Part shown: positions 8,514 to 16,986 of the stretch, in pieces
Layout of the letters: each line of letters starts with the position of its first letter
Position numbering within the stretch: position 1 is the stretch's first letter
From: Sporolactobacillus mangiferae
Lineage (GTDB): Bacteria > Bacillota > Bacilli > Bacillales > Sporolactobacillaceae
Direction: 5' to 3'
NCBI RefSeq assembly: GCF_023336505.1
Contig: NZ_JAMAST010000002.1
Coordinates: forward strand, 310,001-374,000
Length of the DNA stretch: 64,000 nt
The notes under the pieces: generated by a model
Databases searched by the model: none
What the model was told of the DNA's origin: nothing
Seen by the model: only the letters and a program-made list of their open reading frames with translations
Position numbers and translations under genes: made by a program

Positions 8514-9428
8514 ATGAGGGAATATGAACTGCAAAAAAATACCGGTTTTAAAAAATGGTGGCAAATGCTTCGGCCACATACACTGTCCGCATCATTTGTT
8601 CCTGTTGCGCTTGGAACAGCACTTGTTTTCCCTGTAAAGAGCCCAAGTCCATCTCTGTTTATCGCAATGATGACTGCCTCAATGCTCATCCAGATTGCAA
8701 CCAACCTATTCAACGAATACTTTGACTATAAGCGCGGACTCGATGATACGGAATCCGTTGGTATCGGCGGGAGTATTGTACGAGACGGCATTCATCCAAA
8801 AACCGTCCTTCATCTTGCTTTTTCGCTGTGTTTCGCTGCAATGCTGATCGGGGTCTACATTTGCGTAAACAGCAGCTGGTGGATCGCACTTGCTGGGTCA
8901 ATTTGCATGCTTACCGGATACCTCTACTCCGGAGGTCCGTATCCGATCGCCTATACACCATTTGGCGAATTAATCTCGGGTCTGTTCATGGGTGTATTTA
9001 TCATCTGGATCTCATTCTTTATCCAAACAGGAATGCTGACTGTAAACTGTATTCTGATTTCCATTCCAATCGGTATTCTGGTCGGCGGAATCAATATGGC
9101 TAATAACATAAGGGACCTTTCCAGAGATCAGGCAAAAGGCAGACATACTTTGCCGATTTTATTAGGGCAGCCAAGAGCCATCACGATGCTTGCCTTTCTT
9201 TTTACCTTTTCATATATCTGGATCATTGGACTGATGCTTTTACGCGTGGAATCCGCCTGGCTGCTGCTTGTATTTGCCAGTCTGCCAAAAGCCATTCAGG
9301 CGACTAAGCTATTTCGGAACAAGACGAAAGCAATCCAGATGATGCCTGCAATGAAAGCAACGGCGCAGATGCAAACTCTGTTTGGTATTTTGCTCTCGAT
9401 TGGGCTGTTAATTGATCACTTCTTTTAA
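8514..9428 (+). CDS. menA: 1,4-dihydroxy-2-naphthoate polyprenyltransferase
   Basis: MenA attaches the polyprenyl chain to 1,4-dihydroxy-2-naphthoate, making demethylmenaquinone in the membrane. The 304-residue protein has about eight to nine transmembrane helices and the two prenyl-diphosphate/Mg sites of UbiA-type enzymes: N67-x3-D71 (NEYFDYKRGLDD) and N197-x3-D201-x3-D205 (NNIRDLSRDQAKGR). GGSIVRDG is typical of MenA. The ATG at 8514 follows TGGGAG with an 8-bp spacer. No other men genes are nearby. Together with NDH-2 it implies a menaquinone-based respiratory chain. Confidence 0.9.
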   Translation: MREYELQKNTGFKKWWQMLRPHTLSASFVPVALGTALVFPVKSPSPSLFIAMMTASMLIQIATNLFNEYFDYKRGLDDTESVGIGGSIVRDGIHPKTVLHLAFSLCFAAMLIGVYICVNSSWWIALAGSICMLTGYLYSGGPYPIAYTPFGELISGLFMGVFIIWISFFIQTGMLTVNCILISIPIGILVGGINMANNIRDLSRDQAKGRHTLPILLGQPRAITMLAFLFTFSYIWIIGLMLLRVESAWLLLVFASLPKAIQATKLFRNKTKAIQMMPAMKATAQMQTLFGILLSIGLLIDHFF

Positions 9429-9641
9429 TTGCCTGCTGAATCACGCTGCCTTTCTCCTCTGGTTGAACTATTCATAATCGGCGCTTATTTTTCGCGTCCT
9501 TTGAGGCTCGCTTTAACTTATCGAAATAAGATATGAGCGCGTATGTTCGCCTTTCAGTTCAGCAAACGGACAAAAAAGCAACGACCGTGTCTCATGAAAT
9601 ATAATTATTAAACCCGTTTACCTGCGATCGAGAATAATCAG

Positions 9642-9671
9642 TTGCCCTTTTAATTTAAGCGGGTGTATAAT
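9642..9671 (+). promoter_or_regulatory. Promoter of the FMN riboswitch-ribU transcript
   Basis: TTGCCC (9642-9647), 18 bp, TATAAT (9666-9671), about 30 bp upstream of the aptamer. Confidence 0.6.
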
Positions 9672-9697
9672 GGCTTTGTTAATTGAATATGATAATT

Positions 9698-9816
9698 CCT
9701 TCAGGGCAGGGTGAAATTCCCGACCGGCGGTATTGACGAGAAGTCAGAGTCCGCGAGCCGCAAGGCAGATCCGGTAAAAAGCCGGAACCGACAGTAGAGT
9801 CTGGATGAAAGAAGGG
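9698..9816 (+). promoter_or_regulatory. FMN riboswitch (RFN element)
   Basis: The universally conserved blocks of the FMN aptamer appear in order: AGGGCAGGGTGAAATTCCC, GACCGGCGGT, GAGTCCGCGAGCC, GATCCGGT followed by GCCGGAACCGACAGT, and GTCTGGATGAAAGAAGG. FMN binding is known to fold the aptamer and favour downstream termination. The gene it controls is the riboflavin transporter ribU, 210 bp further on. Confidence 0.96.
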
Positions 9817-9879
9817 TCATGTAGCAGTGTCTTTTTTTCTGTGCATGTTTTGTTGCACCTTTAACGATTGATTGTGTTT

Positions 9880-9915
9880 GAGCCCGAGGAAATATTCCCT
9901 CGGGCTCTTTTATTT
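9880..9915 (+). terminator. Riboswitch terminator
   Basis: The stem GAGCCCGAGG / CCTCGGGCTC with a TTTTATTT tail lies between the aptamer and ribU, the expected expression platform. A second small hairpin (GTGCA/TGCAC, 9841-9858) lies between aptamer and terminator and could take part in the switch. Confidence 0.85.
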
Positions 9916-10025
9916 GGGTGACGCGCGAAACCATTCCTGAAGAAATGTCCATCCGCTCAATCATCCAAGTTTACGTGACGCTGCGCATGAGCCCCAATAA
10001 TCTATATCTTACGGGGGTATCTGAA

Positions 10026-10628
10026 ATGAATGCTTCATTAAAGAAACTTGTTCTGATTTCGCTGCTTGCAGCACTTGGCTTCCTGATTATGCTGATTGCT
10101 TTCCCGGTTCCTTTGCTGCCAGTATTCCTTACCCTGGACTTCAGTGATCTTCCGGCACTGGTTGGAGCACTGATTCTTGGTCCTGGGGCGGGAATTGCAA
10201 TTGAGGCAATTAAAAATTGCTTACATGTACTTTTAGCCGGCTCACTGACCGTTGTGCCGGTCGGTGAATTTGCCAACTTTGTCGCAGGCTCGATTTTCAT
10301 CGTCGTCACCTGGCTTTTCTATCGACGTAAATCGACTGCTCTTTCGCTCCTTGCCGGTATGGGAACTGCCACCCTTTTAATGACCGTCATTATGGCCGTG
10401 GTAAACTATTATCTTGTTTTTCCGGGCTATGCGCTGTTCCTTGGTCTTAGCGTTGACGCTGCTGTCGGCATGGCTCAATCCGCAAACCGGAGCATACACA
10501 GCCTGCTCACACTGATTGTTTATGGCGTCATGCCCTTTAATTTACTTAAAGGAATCATTCTTACATTAATTATGCTTCCAGTCAGCGCGCGGCTGAAAAA
10601 ATTCATTCAAAAACGTGCAGCTCTCTGA
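10026..10628 (+). CDS. ribU: Riboflavin ECF transporter substrate-binding component RibU
   Basis: A 200-residue S component of an energy-coupling-factor vitamin transporter with about five to six transmembrane helices. The DFSDLPALVGALILGPG segment is characteristic of RibU (FmnP). It captures riboflavin and works with the shared EcfAA'T module, which is encoded elsewhere. The FMN riboswitch upstream confirms the substrate. The start at 10026 (MNASLKK) follows a GGGGG site with an 8-bp gap; the longer frame reaches back into the riboswitch leader and is not used. Confidence 0.93.
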   Translation: MNASLKKLVLISLLAALGFLIMLIAFPVPLLPVFLTLDFSDLPALVGALILGPGAGIAIEAIKNCLHVLLAGSLTVVPVGEFANFVAGSIFIVVTWLFYRRKSTALSLLAGMGTATLLMTVIMAVVNYYLVFPGYALFLGLSVDAAVGMAQSANRSIHSLLTLIVYGVMPFNLLKGIILTLIMLPVSARLKKFIQKRAAL

Positions 10629-10674
10629 CGTAAGGAAAACCAGGCAACCCTATCTGCAATCTTCGGATCTGTTC

Positions 10675-10709
10675 GTCGCTATGTCTGCTTGCTTCGCAGA
10701 CACAGCGAC
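10675..10709. repeat. Strong imperfect inverted repeat
   Basis: GTCGCT-A-TGTCTGC / GCAGACA-C-AGCGAC around a 7-nt loop, with no T-run after it. It is followed at once by the 12-bp palindrome ATGCTTAAGCAT. It lies between ribU and the terminator shared with the YjcZ-like gene. Confidence 0.5.
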
Positions 10710-10727
10710 GCTTCGATGCTTAAGCAT

Positions 10728-10774
10728 GACAAAAGACACCCGCGTAAAAAACACGTGAGTGTCTTTTGTCATAC
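10728..10774. terminator. Bidirectional terminator between ribU and the YjcZ-like gene
   Basis: A long stem, ATGACAAAAGACAC / GTGTCTTTTGTCAT, has an AT-rich interior. It serves both converging transcripts. Confidence 0.8.
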
Positions 10775-10779
10775 AAACA

Positions 10780-10875
10780 TTAATAGACGTAGGCAGTACC
10801 TACAATGATCAGCAAAATGAACAGAACAACGATTAACGCAAAGCTGCCGCTGTATCCGCCGCTTGGTGCACCCAT
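10780..10875 (-). CDS. YjcZ-family small sporulation protein (31 residues)
   Basis: A very short gene not visible at usual length cut-offs. Translation gives a Gly/Ser-rich start (MGAPSGGYSGSF) followed by the hydrophobic stretch ALIVVLFILLIIVGTAYVY. This matches the YjcZ/SscA family of tiny membrane proteins made during sporulation in Bacillus. AAGGAG lies 11 bp before the ATG, and a clear terminator follows. The function of the family is poorly understood, with roles proposed in spore assembly. Presence here supports an endospore former. Confidence 0.82.
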   Translation of the reverse strand: MGAPSGGYSGSFALIVVLFILLIIVGTAYVY

Positions 10876-10973
10876 ATCGTCACTCGCTCCTTCATTTGAT
10901 ATTTATTGAGCATGCGTCTCGGCTCAATACTACATGGTATGCAGGTGTCTTTATTTGGTGTGGACATCAAGGA

Positions 10974-11489
10974 TTAATTCCTCCACGGCTTTTCCAGGGT
11001 AAGCTTGTCGATAAATGTCTTCGTGTCTTTCCTTCGATTTTTACGGCGTAAATAACGGTCCTCCGCTGAATCGAAAAGAAAACGCTCCTCCTCACTTTCT
11101 GGAACCACTCCAGGTACCGGCTGCGGCTTCCCGGCATTGTCTAACGCGACAAACGTCAAAAAACAGGTCGTGCATAAATGGCGTGCTCCTGTTCGCAGAT
11201 TTTCTTCAACGATTTTGACAAACACTTCCATTGAAGTATGATGTGCCCAGGTAACAAAAGCTTCCAGACATACAGCTGAACCGGCATGAATCGGACGCAA
11301 AAAATCAACGGAATCAATCGATGCAGTTACGACAAGACTTCGTGCATGCCGTGTGGCTGCAATTGCAGCAATATTATCCACATGCATCATGAGTTTCCCT
11401 CCGAAAAATGTACCGTGATTATTCGTATCATTCGGTAATACATGAACGGAAGTTACTGACAAGGACTCACTTGCTTTTTTTGCCTCCAT
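10974..11489 (-). CDS. Acyl-CoA thioesterase, hotdog fold (YkhA type)
   Basis: A 171-residue hotdog-fold thioesterase of the acyl-CoA hydrolase family that releases fatty acids from CoA. It has the N24-H25-G26 segment (TNNHGTFFGGKLM) with the nearby Asp38, and the central TASIDSVDFLRPI strand typical of YkhA/BfiT-like enzymes. The start at 11489 (MEAKKASES) follows AAGGAG with a 10-bp spacer; the longer frame to 11573 begins in AT-rich non-coding sequence. Monocistronic, with its start facing the 3D-domain gene. Confidence 0.85.
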   Translation of the reverse strand: MEAKKASESLSVTSVHVLPNDTNNHGTFFGGKLMMHVDNIAAIAATRHARSLVVTASIDSVDFLRPIHAGSAVCLEAFVTWAHHTSMEVFVKIVEENLRTGARHLCTTCFLTFVALDNAGKPQPVPGVVPESEEERFLFDSAEDRYLRRKNRRKDTKTFIDKLTLEKPWRN

Positions 11490-11752
11490 AAATGAATCGC
11501 TCCTTAGACTAACTAAATATATCGATCTTTCCTGAAATTTCATTCGGATCAATTTACATATTCTGATTACCAAACATTTTATATCTATTGTAGCTCACTT
11601 TTATGGCTACCGATACAAAGCGGCCGAGAAAAACGCAAGATTTTTCCTTTTTGGACAAGCGATCCGAGAATTCTTCATGTACATTTTTTTCCATAAAAAA
11701 ATATAAATTTTTAGCGAAAATTGTATTGACAAAATGAATAATATTGATCTAG

Positions 11753-11769
11753 TGTTACAGAACTGTAAT
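11753..11769 (+). promoter_or_regulatory. Candidate WalR (YycF) binding site
   Basis: TGTTAC-AGAAC-TGTAAT is an exact fit to the WalR direct-repeat consensus TGTWAH-N5-TGTWAH. It lies about 100 bp before the start of a secreted cell-wall protein and about 33 bp upstream of TAGAAT (11802-11807), a position suited to activation. WalR is known to control cell-wall hydrolases such as yocH, which also carries a 3D domain. Control here is inference. Confidence 0.6.
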
Positions 11770-11826
11770 GTTGTTAAAACATGCCTGAGATATTCACACG
11801 CTAGAATAACCCTTGTTGGATGGGAA

Positions 11827-11845
11827 CCAAGTGCCAAGCACTTGG
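11827..11845 (+). promoter_or_regulatory. 5' UTR hairpin before the 3D-domain gene
   Basis: A perfect stem CCAAGTGC / GCACTTGG with a 3-nt loop, ending about 11 bp before the AAGGAGG site. It could stabilise the mRNA or affect translation; it is not a terminator, as no T-run follows. Confidence 0.5.
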
Positions 11846-11869
11846 CTTGATCACCTAAGGAGGTTCTTT

Positions 11870-12817
11870 ATGAATATCATTAAAAGGCTGACGGCCATGA
11901 CGAGCTTAACTGTATGTCTCGGTATTTTGACGCCGACGACAATTGCTCTCGCCAAGACGGGCAGTACAAATGATAGCCACAATATCAAAAATAAGAATCC
12001 TGAACGCATTCATGCGGTAGGGTTCGCAGCAAACACTCCGACGAGTCAAACAGACAATCAAGAAGTTAACATAATATTCGGAAATAGTTTGCTTCAGCAA
12101 GGAGATTCCGGACCAAAAGTCGAGGAACTTCAAGCTGTGCTTCAAAAGCTGGGTTATTACAGCGGTGAAATTGACGGCAAATTCAGCGATCAGACGCTAC
12201 AGGCTGTCAACGCGTTTGAAGCAAATCAGGGAAACAGCAAGCGCGGCCTTATCGGTTCTGACACAAAAACAGCACTCTATACAGTATATCGCCAAACCGA
12301 TGAAGCAAAAGAAAATCAAAAACGGCTTGCTGAAATTAAATCCCAAGAAAAAAAAGAAGCCAAAGAGCGAGCACAAAAAGCCGCCGAAGCAAAGGCGAAA
12401 AAAATAGCTGAAGAAGCAGCACGAAAGGCAGCAAACGAGGCAGCGAAAAAAGCCGCCGAGCGTGAAAAAGAGGCCGCAAAAGATAAGGCAGACGTGGAAA
12501 ACACCACGAGTCCTGCTCAATCACAATCTACTGCGCCATCCGGGAAAACCATTACCGTTGAAGCAACGAGCTATTCGCTGGGCGGTCGCTCAGCTACAGG
12601 TATTGACTTTCACAGCAATCCAGGCGCAAAAGTAATTGCAGTTGACCCGAGCGTTATCCCGCTTGGATCTCGTGTCAGGATTCCCGGATACGGTATCTAC
12701 ACCGCTGGTGACACAGGTGGAGCGATTAAAGGAAATCGTATTGATGTCCACTTTGCGACACGCGCACAGGCACTTAATTTTGGGCGAAAAACATTAACTG
12801 TTACCATCCTTCATTAA
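11870..12817 (+). CDS. Secreted cell-wall protein with PG-binding and 3D domains
   Basis: A 315-residue exported protein: signal peptide (residues 1-~28), a peptidoglycan-binding type 1 repeat (~74-138, LQQGDSGPKVEELQAVLQKLGYY), a long Ala/Lys/Glu helical linker (~143-208), a Ser/Thr/Pro-rich hinge, and a C-terminal 3D domain (~227-315). The 3D domain's three aspartates are present: Asp259 (VDPSVIPLG), Asp281 (AGDTGG) and Asp292 (RIDVHF). This MltA-like double-psi barrel acts as a peptidoglycan lytic enzyme in YocH and YuiC relatives. The ATG at 11870 follows AAGGAGG. The WalR box upstream fits a role in cell-wall turnover. The charged helical spacer may span the wall. Confidence 0.88.
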   Translation: MNIIKRLTAMTSLTVCLGILTPTTIALAKTGSTNDSHNIKNKNPERIHAVGFAANTPTSQTDNQEVNIIFGNSLLQQGDSGPKVEELQAVLQKLGYYSGEIDGKFSDQTLQAVNAFEANQGNSKRGLIGSDTKTALYTVYRQTDEAKENQKRLAEIKSQEKKEAKERAQKAAEAKAKKIAEEAARKAANEAAKKAAEREKEAAKDKADVENTTSPAQSQSTAPSGKTITVEATSYSLGGRSATGIDFHSNPGAKVIAVDPSVIPLGSRVRIPGYGIYTAGDTGGAIKGNRIDVHFATRAQALNFGRKTLTVTILH

Positions 12818-12823
12818 TAAACC

Positions 12824-12859
12824 AAAGCTTGTCTGATCACAATCAGGCAGGCTTTTTTT
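12824..12859 (+). terminator. Terminator of the 3D-domain gene
   Basis: An 11-bp stem, GCTTGTCTGAT / ATCAGGCAGGC (two G-U pairs), followed by seven Ts. Confidence 0.85.
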
Positions 12860-13003
12860 ATACTCTATGAACCATCCATGACTCGCTTAAGGAAGCAAGG
12901 ACGCCGCTTGAACGAAAATACCACGGGATAGAACAGAGAAATGCCCGGCAGCGGATAAGCCACCGAGCATCCTCTTAACAGCAGCATTCAGGCTATCTGT
13001 TGG

Positions 13004-14101
13004 TTATTTTTCAATGCGATAATGAATTTTCTGCCTTTCAAGATGTTTTTCAATTCCGAGTTCAATCAGCTTCTCAATCAGCTTTCGATAGGAAAGGCCA
13101 GTATGTTGCCAGAGGAGCGGAAACATACTGAATTGCGTAAAGCCAGGCATCGTGTTCACCTCATTGATGATCACACGCTGATCCTTATCACGGATAAACA
13201 CATCGACACGTGCCAGACCAGACAGGTTCAATACGGAAAAAGCACGTTTCGCAACTTCTTCCAGTTCTGCCTGAACTTTATCAGGCAAATCGGCTGGAAT
13301 CACTAAAGTGCTCTCACCTTCCTGATACTTGGACTGATAGTCATAGAAAGATGCATTTTTCGTAATAATTTCACCTGGAACGGAAACAGAGAGTTCATGA
13401 TTGCCGATGACACCGATTTCCACTTCACGTCCAACGATTCCTTCCTCAATAATTACCTTGGAGTCGTACAGGAATGCTTCCGTTACAGCGGCTGAGAGTT
13501 CTGTCTCGCTCAGGCATTTGCTGATACCGACACTCGAGCCACAATTTGCCGGCTTCACAAAGCAAGGATAACCGATCATATTTTTGATCTTCAAAATGAC
13601 TTTCGGCGCGTCGTGATCCCAGTCATAGCGTGAAACCGATGCATACTTCGGACCTGGAATGCCATGAGCCGCGAAGACATCCTTCATGAGCACTTTATCC
13701 ATTCCGACGCTCGATCCTGCCACACCAGAGCCGACATAGGCAATATTCAGCAGCTCGAACAGGCCTTGAACCGTACCGTCCTCCCCGTTCGGTCCATGAA
13801 GCAGCGGAAAAACAATATCCGGACGCCGGACATTTACCGGTGCTGATGGAGCGAGCCAATGCTGAACCAGCGCCTCCGCCTCTGCATTTTCTTTAAGCAG
13901 CAGCTGATCCTTATAAGCAAGCTTCTCAGTGATTTCATCTCCGGCAATCCATCTGCCGTCCTGCTTAATGTAAACAGGAAGCACGCGATATTCAGTTAAA
14001 TCGATTGCATTGATAACGGAAAAAGCTGTAAGCAGTGAAATTTCGTACTCTGTCGATTTTCCGCCATATAAAACTGCAACTGTTTTTTTTTCATTTGCCA
14101 T
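13004..14101 (-). CDS. ddl: D-alanine--D-alanine ligase
   Basis: A 365-residue ATP-grasp enzyme that makes the D-Ala-D-Ala dipeptide of peptidoglycan precursors. N-terminal LYGGKSTEYEISL, the HGPNGEDGT segment, the ATP-grasp core (KPANCGSSVGISK) and the C-terminal INEVNTMPGFT are all intact. The specificity loop reads SFYDYQSKY; the tyrosine there is typical of D-Ala-D-Ala ligases, while D-Ala-D-Lac ligases of vancomycin-resistant lactobacilli have Phe. It should therefore make the ordinary dipeptide. The ATG at 14101 is chosen over an upstream TTG because GAGGA lies 8 bp before it. No murF neighbour is seen. Confidence 0.94.
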   Translation of the reverse strand: MANEKKTVAVLYGGKSTEYEISLLTAFSVINAIDLTEYRVLPVYIKQDGRWIAGDEITEKLAYKDQLLLKENAEAEALVQHWLAPSAPVNVRRPDIVFPLLHGPNGEDGTVQGLFELLNIAYVGSGVAGSSVGMDKVLMKDVFAAHGIPGPKYASVSRYDWDHDAPKVILKIKNMIGYPCFVKPANCGSSVGISKCLSETELSAAVTEAFLYDSKVIIEEGIVGREVEIGVIGNHELSVSVPGEIITKNASFYDYQSKYQEGESTLVIPADLPDKVQAELEEVAKRAFSVLNLSGLARVDVFIRDKDQRVIINEVNTMPGFTQFSMFPLLWQHTGLSYRKLIEKLIELGIEKHLERQKIHYRIEK

Positions 14102-14402
14102 ACTCAAATTCCTCAATTCCTTAGCTGTTTATGATTACCTGGCTTTGCCCAGCCTCTTGCCCGCGAAGCCGCCGTCGCACTTACAAACTTTTTATTTTCC
14201 TATAATATGGAACACCTGACTTCTTTGAGGCTGAAAGGCTTCACCCAGCTGGCTATTATTTTCTCTGCAGATCCAAAGAAAATTCTGGGGCGGCAGACTC
14301 CAGAAAAGCGTCAGAAAAGCTGCCTGACAATTACTTAGTTTAGCATAATCTTATCCAGAGCGAACTGACTTCCAGAAAAAAACATAATTTCTATCAGGCC
14401 GG
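14102..14402. other. Intergenic region upstream of ddl
   Basis: 301 bp containing one copy of the dispersed hairpin repeat (14131-14183) and otherwise no supported gene. A ddl promoter is expected here but no convincing -35/-10 pair was found by eye. Confidence 0.4.
14131..14183 (+). repeat. Dispersed intergenic hairpin repeat, copy B
   Basis: CCTGGCTTTGCCCAGC, then CCGCGAAGCCGCCGTCGCACTTA. The core and right end match copy C closely; the TTAGAAAA left end is degraded. Confidence 0.6.
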
Positions 14403-15671
14403 CTATTTTCCAGTCCGTTCTGCGTGCTCCAAATAGTTTATTCGCTCTAACATCGTTGGGTGATCATACTGAATCCATTTTACGAGTGGCGGAGGATTCA
14501 TCTCACTCAGGCTGGAGGCCGACAGCTTCTGAAAAGAGGAAATAGCCGCTTTTTTATCCTGAGTCATTTCGATGGCGTATTGATCAGCCTGCCGTTCGAA
14601 ATGCCGTGAGGCCGCATTTTGCACTGGCTCTGCGGCAAACGACAAAAGTGACAGTATCAGCAGCAGCATGGGCAGCGCGGCCAGGTCACCCGGATGAAAG
14701 ACATTTATTCTCGCACCCCAGCGCACACTTGCCCACAGATGTATTTTGGCTGCAAGCCAGAGAATGACGAGAAGGCCGCCAAGCGCCAGCACAGTCCCCC
14801 AAATAATATGATGCATCACATAATGTCCCATCTCATGAGCCATGACAAACAGAACCTCACGATGATTGAGGCGGTGGACCGTTGTATCCCACAACACGAT
14901 CCGCAAATGTGAACCAATGCCATTCACATAAGCATTCATTGCATTGGTCTCATTTGACATGTCCACTTCATAAACATTGTGAGCGGGTATACCGGCCCTC
15001 GTCGCCAAATTCAAAATTTCCGATTTCAGCTCACCATCCTGAAGCGGCTGGAAATGATTGTAGAGCGGATCAATGACAACAGGCTGGATGTACATCATAA
15101 ACAGAATAAACGGGATCGCCAGCAACCATGCCGGAAACCACCAACCCCGCGGGTATCTGCGAATCAAGAAAAAGACGGCACTCATACAGACAAAACCGGT
15201 CAGCGTGCTGATTGCTGTGCTGATCCCCTGATCCTTCAGCCAGTCCGTTAATGGCTGAACGGAGATGCCATAATACAATGATAGCTGATAAGAGGCAAAG
15301 TCAACCGGCAGGAATACAAGCGCTGTAATGAGCGTCAGCGCAACATAGCAGAGAAACAGCTGCACGAGAAAAAAAGGTGATAGCCGCTCTGCATGTTTCC
15401 TGAGCCATAGAGAGATACCGCCAATCAGCACAATTAAATAGATTCCCCAGTCAAGCGGAATCGCTGCAAAAGAAAGAAAATGCCGCCATGCATTTAAATG
15501 ATCTGCTTCCCCCAGCTGCTGCCGGCTCATAAACAAAGAAGGGTCAACTGCAGTTCCTTTCATCTTATCCGGTATACCTGATTTGACTAAAGTAAAAAAG
15601 TAGATGGCCATGACAAGCAAATAGAGTGTATATAAAGCGACAAACCAGAAAATCAGTTTTTTTCTCCTCAA
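14403..15671 (-). CDS. M48 (Ste24-type) membrane metalloprotease
   Basis: A 422-residue multi-spanning zinc protease resembling eukaryotic Ste24p and B. subtilis YhfN. The catalytic HEMGH motif (VMAHEMGHYVMHH) and the downstream ERQADQYA glutamate region of M48 enzymes are present, along with about six to seven transmembrane segments. These enzymes act at the cytoplasmic membrane; bacterial substrates are mostly unknown, with a quality-control role likely. The start is a TTG at 15671 with GAGGGG 7 bp upstream; the nearby ATG is out of frame. The lipoate ligase gene precedes it on the same strand, matching the yhfJ/yhfN neighbourhood of B. subtilis. Confidence 0.85.
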   Translation of the reverse strand: MRRKKLIFWFVALYTLYLLVMAIYFFTLVKSGIPDKMKGTAVDPSLFMSRQQLGEADHLNAWRHFLSFAAIPLDWGIYLIVLIGGISLWLRKHAERLSPFFLVQLFLCYVALTLITALVFLPVDFASYQLSLYYGISVQPLTDWLKDQGISTAISTLTGFVCMSAVFFLIRRYPRGWWFPAWLLAIPFILFMMYIQPVVIDPLYNHFQPLQDGELKSEILNLATRAGIPAHNVYEVDMSNETNAMNAYVNGIGSHLRIVLWDTTVHRLNHREVLFVMAHEMGHYVMHHIIWGTVLALGGLLVILWLAAKIHLWASVRWGARINVFHPGDLAALPMLLLILSLLSFAAEPVQNAASRHFERQADQYAIEMTQDKKAAISSFQKLSASSLSEMNPPPLVKWIQYDHPTMLERINYLEHAERTGK

Positions 15672-15696
15672 GCAGCATCCCCTCTTTCACAACTTA

Positions 15697-15722
15697 AAGT
15701 AACCCGCCCCCATTAAGGACGG
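15697..15722 (-). terminator. Hairpin between lplJ and the M48 protease gene
   Basis: On the minus strand the stem CCCGTCC / GGGCGGG is followed by a weak T-run. Probably a terminator or attenuator after lplJ. Confidence 0.45.
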
Positions 15723-15769
15723 GCTGCCTACTATCAACTTAGTCGGCGGCACGCTCGTTTAGAACTGAT

Positions 15770-16759
15770 TTAAAAAAGAGCCGACAGAAGTTCATCTTTA
15801 CTGATTTTCCCAAAGTAGTAGTGACAATCGATGCTTTTCAGTTCTTTCGAAAGAATGTCTGGTTCGTATTTTATGCCAGTCAGCCGTTTTTCGAATTCGT
15901 GAATATCTCCGACGCCAAAAAAGTCTCCGAAAATGGACAGGTGTTCAATGATTCCCTTTTTTACATTTAGACGAAAATCAACGCGCCCTCCGGGAAAACG
16001 CTTCGCTTTATGTACGTTGAATTCAGGCGATTTCCCATACACCCAGTCCCAATTCCGATAGCGCTTTTTTGCAATATTAATAATGGATGTCCAATCCTCA
16101 TCAGTCAGTCTGTATTCCGGTATGTGTTCCGCACCCTCAAAAATATAGTGAAGCAGCTGCACCTTAAATTGATGTATATCCATATCTTCTGCTAAATGCT
16201 CACGAATATTAGTCACACGGCTGCGCACTGATTTAATGCCTTTCGATTCGTATTTTGCTTTATCAGGACGCAGTGCCTGGGAAACATGATCGAGGTTGAC
16301 GTCAAACAGCAATGTTCCGTGGCTGAAAATACGTCCCTGGGTGACAAACTGAGCATTTCCTGAAATTTTTTTCCCATCAACAGTCATATCATTTCTTCCT
16401 TCAAGCTTTGCGTCCACACCCATATGACGCAGTGCACGAATCACCGGTTCAGTGAATTTCTTATAGTTATTAAAGCTGTCACCATCGTCCTTAGCAATGA
16501 AGCTGAAACTCAGATTGCCTGGATCATTATATACTGCTCCTCCTCCGGACAGACGGCGGGTGACTGTGATCTCATGATTTGTAATATAGTCCATATTAAT
16601 TTCTTCCATTGTATTTTGGTTACGGCCAACAATCACCGTCGGTGTCATTCGATAGAACATCAGATAGGTTTCATCGATTGACAGATTGTTCAATGCATAT
16701 TCCTCAAGTGCGAAATTCAAGGTTTGATCAAGCAGATCATGATTATTTAAATAGATCAT
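15770..16759 (-). CDS. lplJ: Lipoate--protein ligase
   Basis: A 329-residue enzyme that activates lipoate with ATP and attaches it to lysines of E2 subunits and GcvH (gcvH is present in this window). Lipoate ligase motifs are clear: GRNQNT (45-50), RRLSGGGAVYNDPGNLS (68-84) and the catalytic lysine region KKISGNAQ (Lys131). The C-terminal ~80 residues form the accessory domain of LplA/LplJ-type proteins. The ATG follows GGAGGT. The gene can scavenge lipoate; lipoate synthesis genes are not seen here. Confidence 0.92.
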   Translation of the reverse strand: MIYLNNHDLLDQTLNFALEEYALNNLSIDETYLMFYRMTPTVIVGRNQNTMEEINMDYITNHEITVTRRLSGGGAVYNDPGNLSFSFIAKDDGDSFNNYKKFTEPVIRALRHMGVDAKLEGRNDMTVDGKKISGNAQFVTQGRIFSHGTLLFDVNLDHVSQALRPDKAKYESKGIKSVRSRVTNIREHLAEDMDIHQFKVQLLHYIFEGAEHIPEYRLTDEDWTSIINIAKKRYRNWDWVYGKSPEFNVHKAKRFPGGRVDFRLNVKKGIIEHLSIFGDFFGVGDIHEFEKRLTGIKYEPDILSKELKSIDCHYYFGKISKDELLSALF

Positions 16760-16986
16760 TTTTTTCTTACCTCCATCACTATGAATGAATCTCTTTATTC
16801 ATCTTAATTCCGGGACCACTTTCCGTCTAGCAATATCATATATACTGAAATAAATTCATAATGATTATTCGCTCATCTCTTGCTCACTGCTTTACAAATA
16901 CAGTGAAATTAAGCTATTCTGAGATGGGCAGATTACCTATGAACGGCAGACTTGTTTTTTATTGCCTGCCGATTGGGAGGTTTCTA

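Larger units (their letters stand above)
11490..11869. other. Divergent regulatory region
   Basis: 380 bp between the thioesterase and the 3D-domain gene. It is AT-rich and carries TTGACA at 11726, a WalR box at 11753-11769, a -10-like TAGAAT at 11802-11807 and an 8-bp-stem hairpin at 11827-11845. A minus-strand open frame at 11607-11837 has no ribosome site or recognisable sequence and is not called. Confidence 0.5.

Noticed and set aside
11607-11837. 76-codon minus-strand frame upstream of the thioesterase
   Set aside because: Overlaps the promoter/WalR region of the 3D gene, lacks a ribosome site and has no recognisable sequence.
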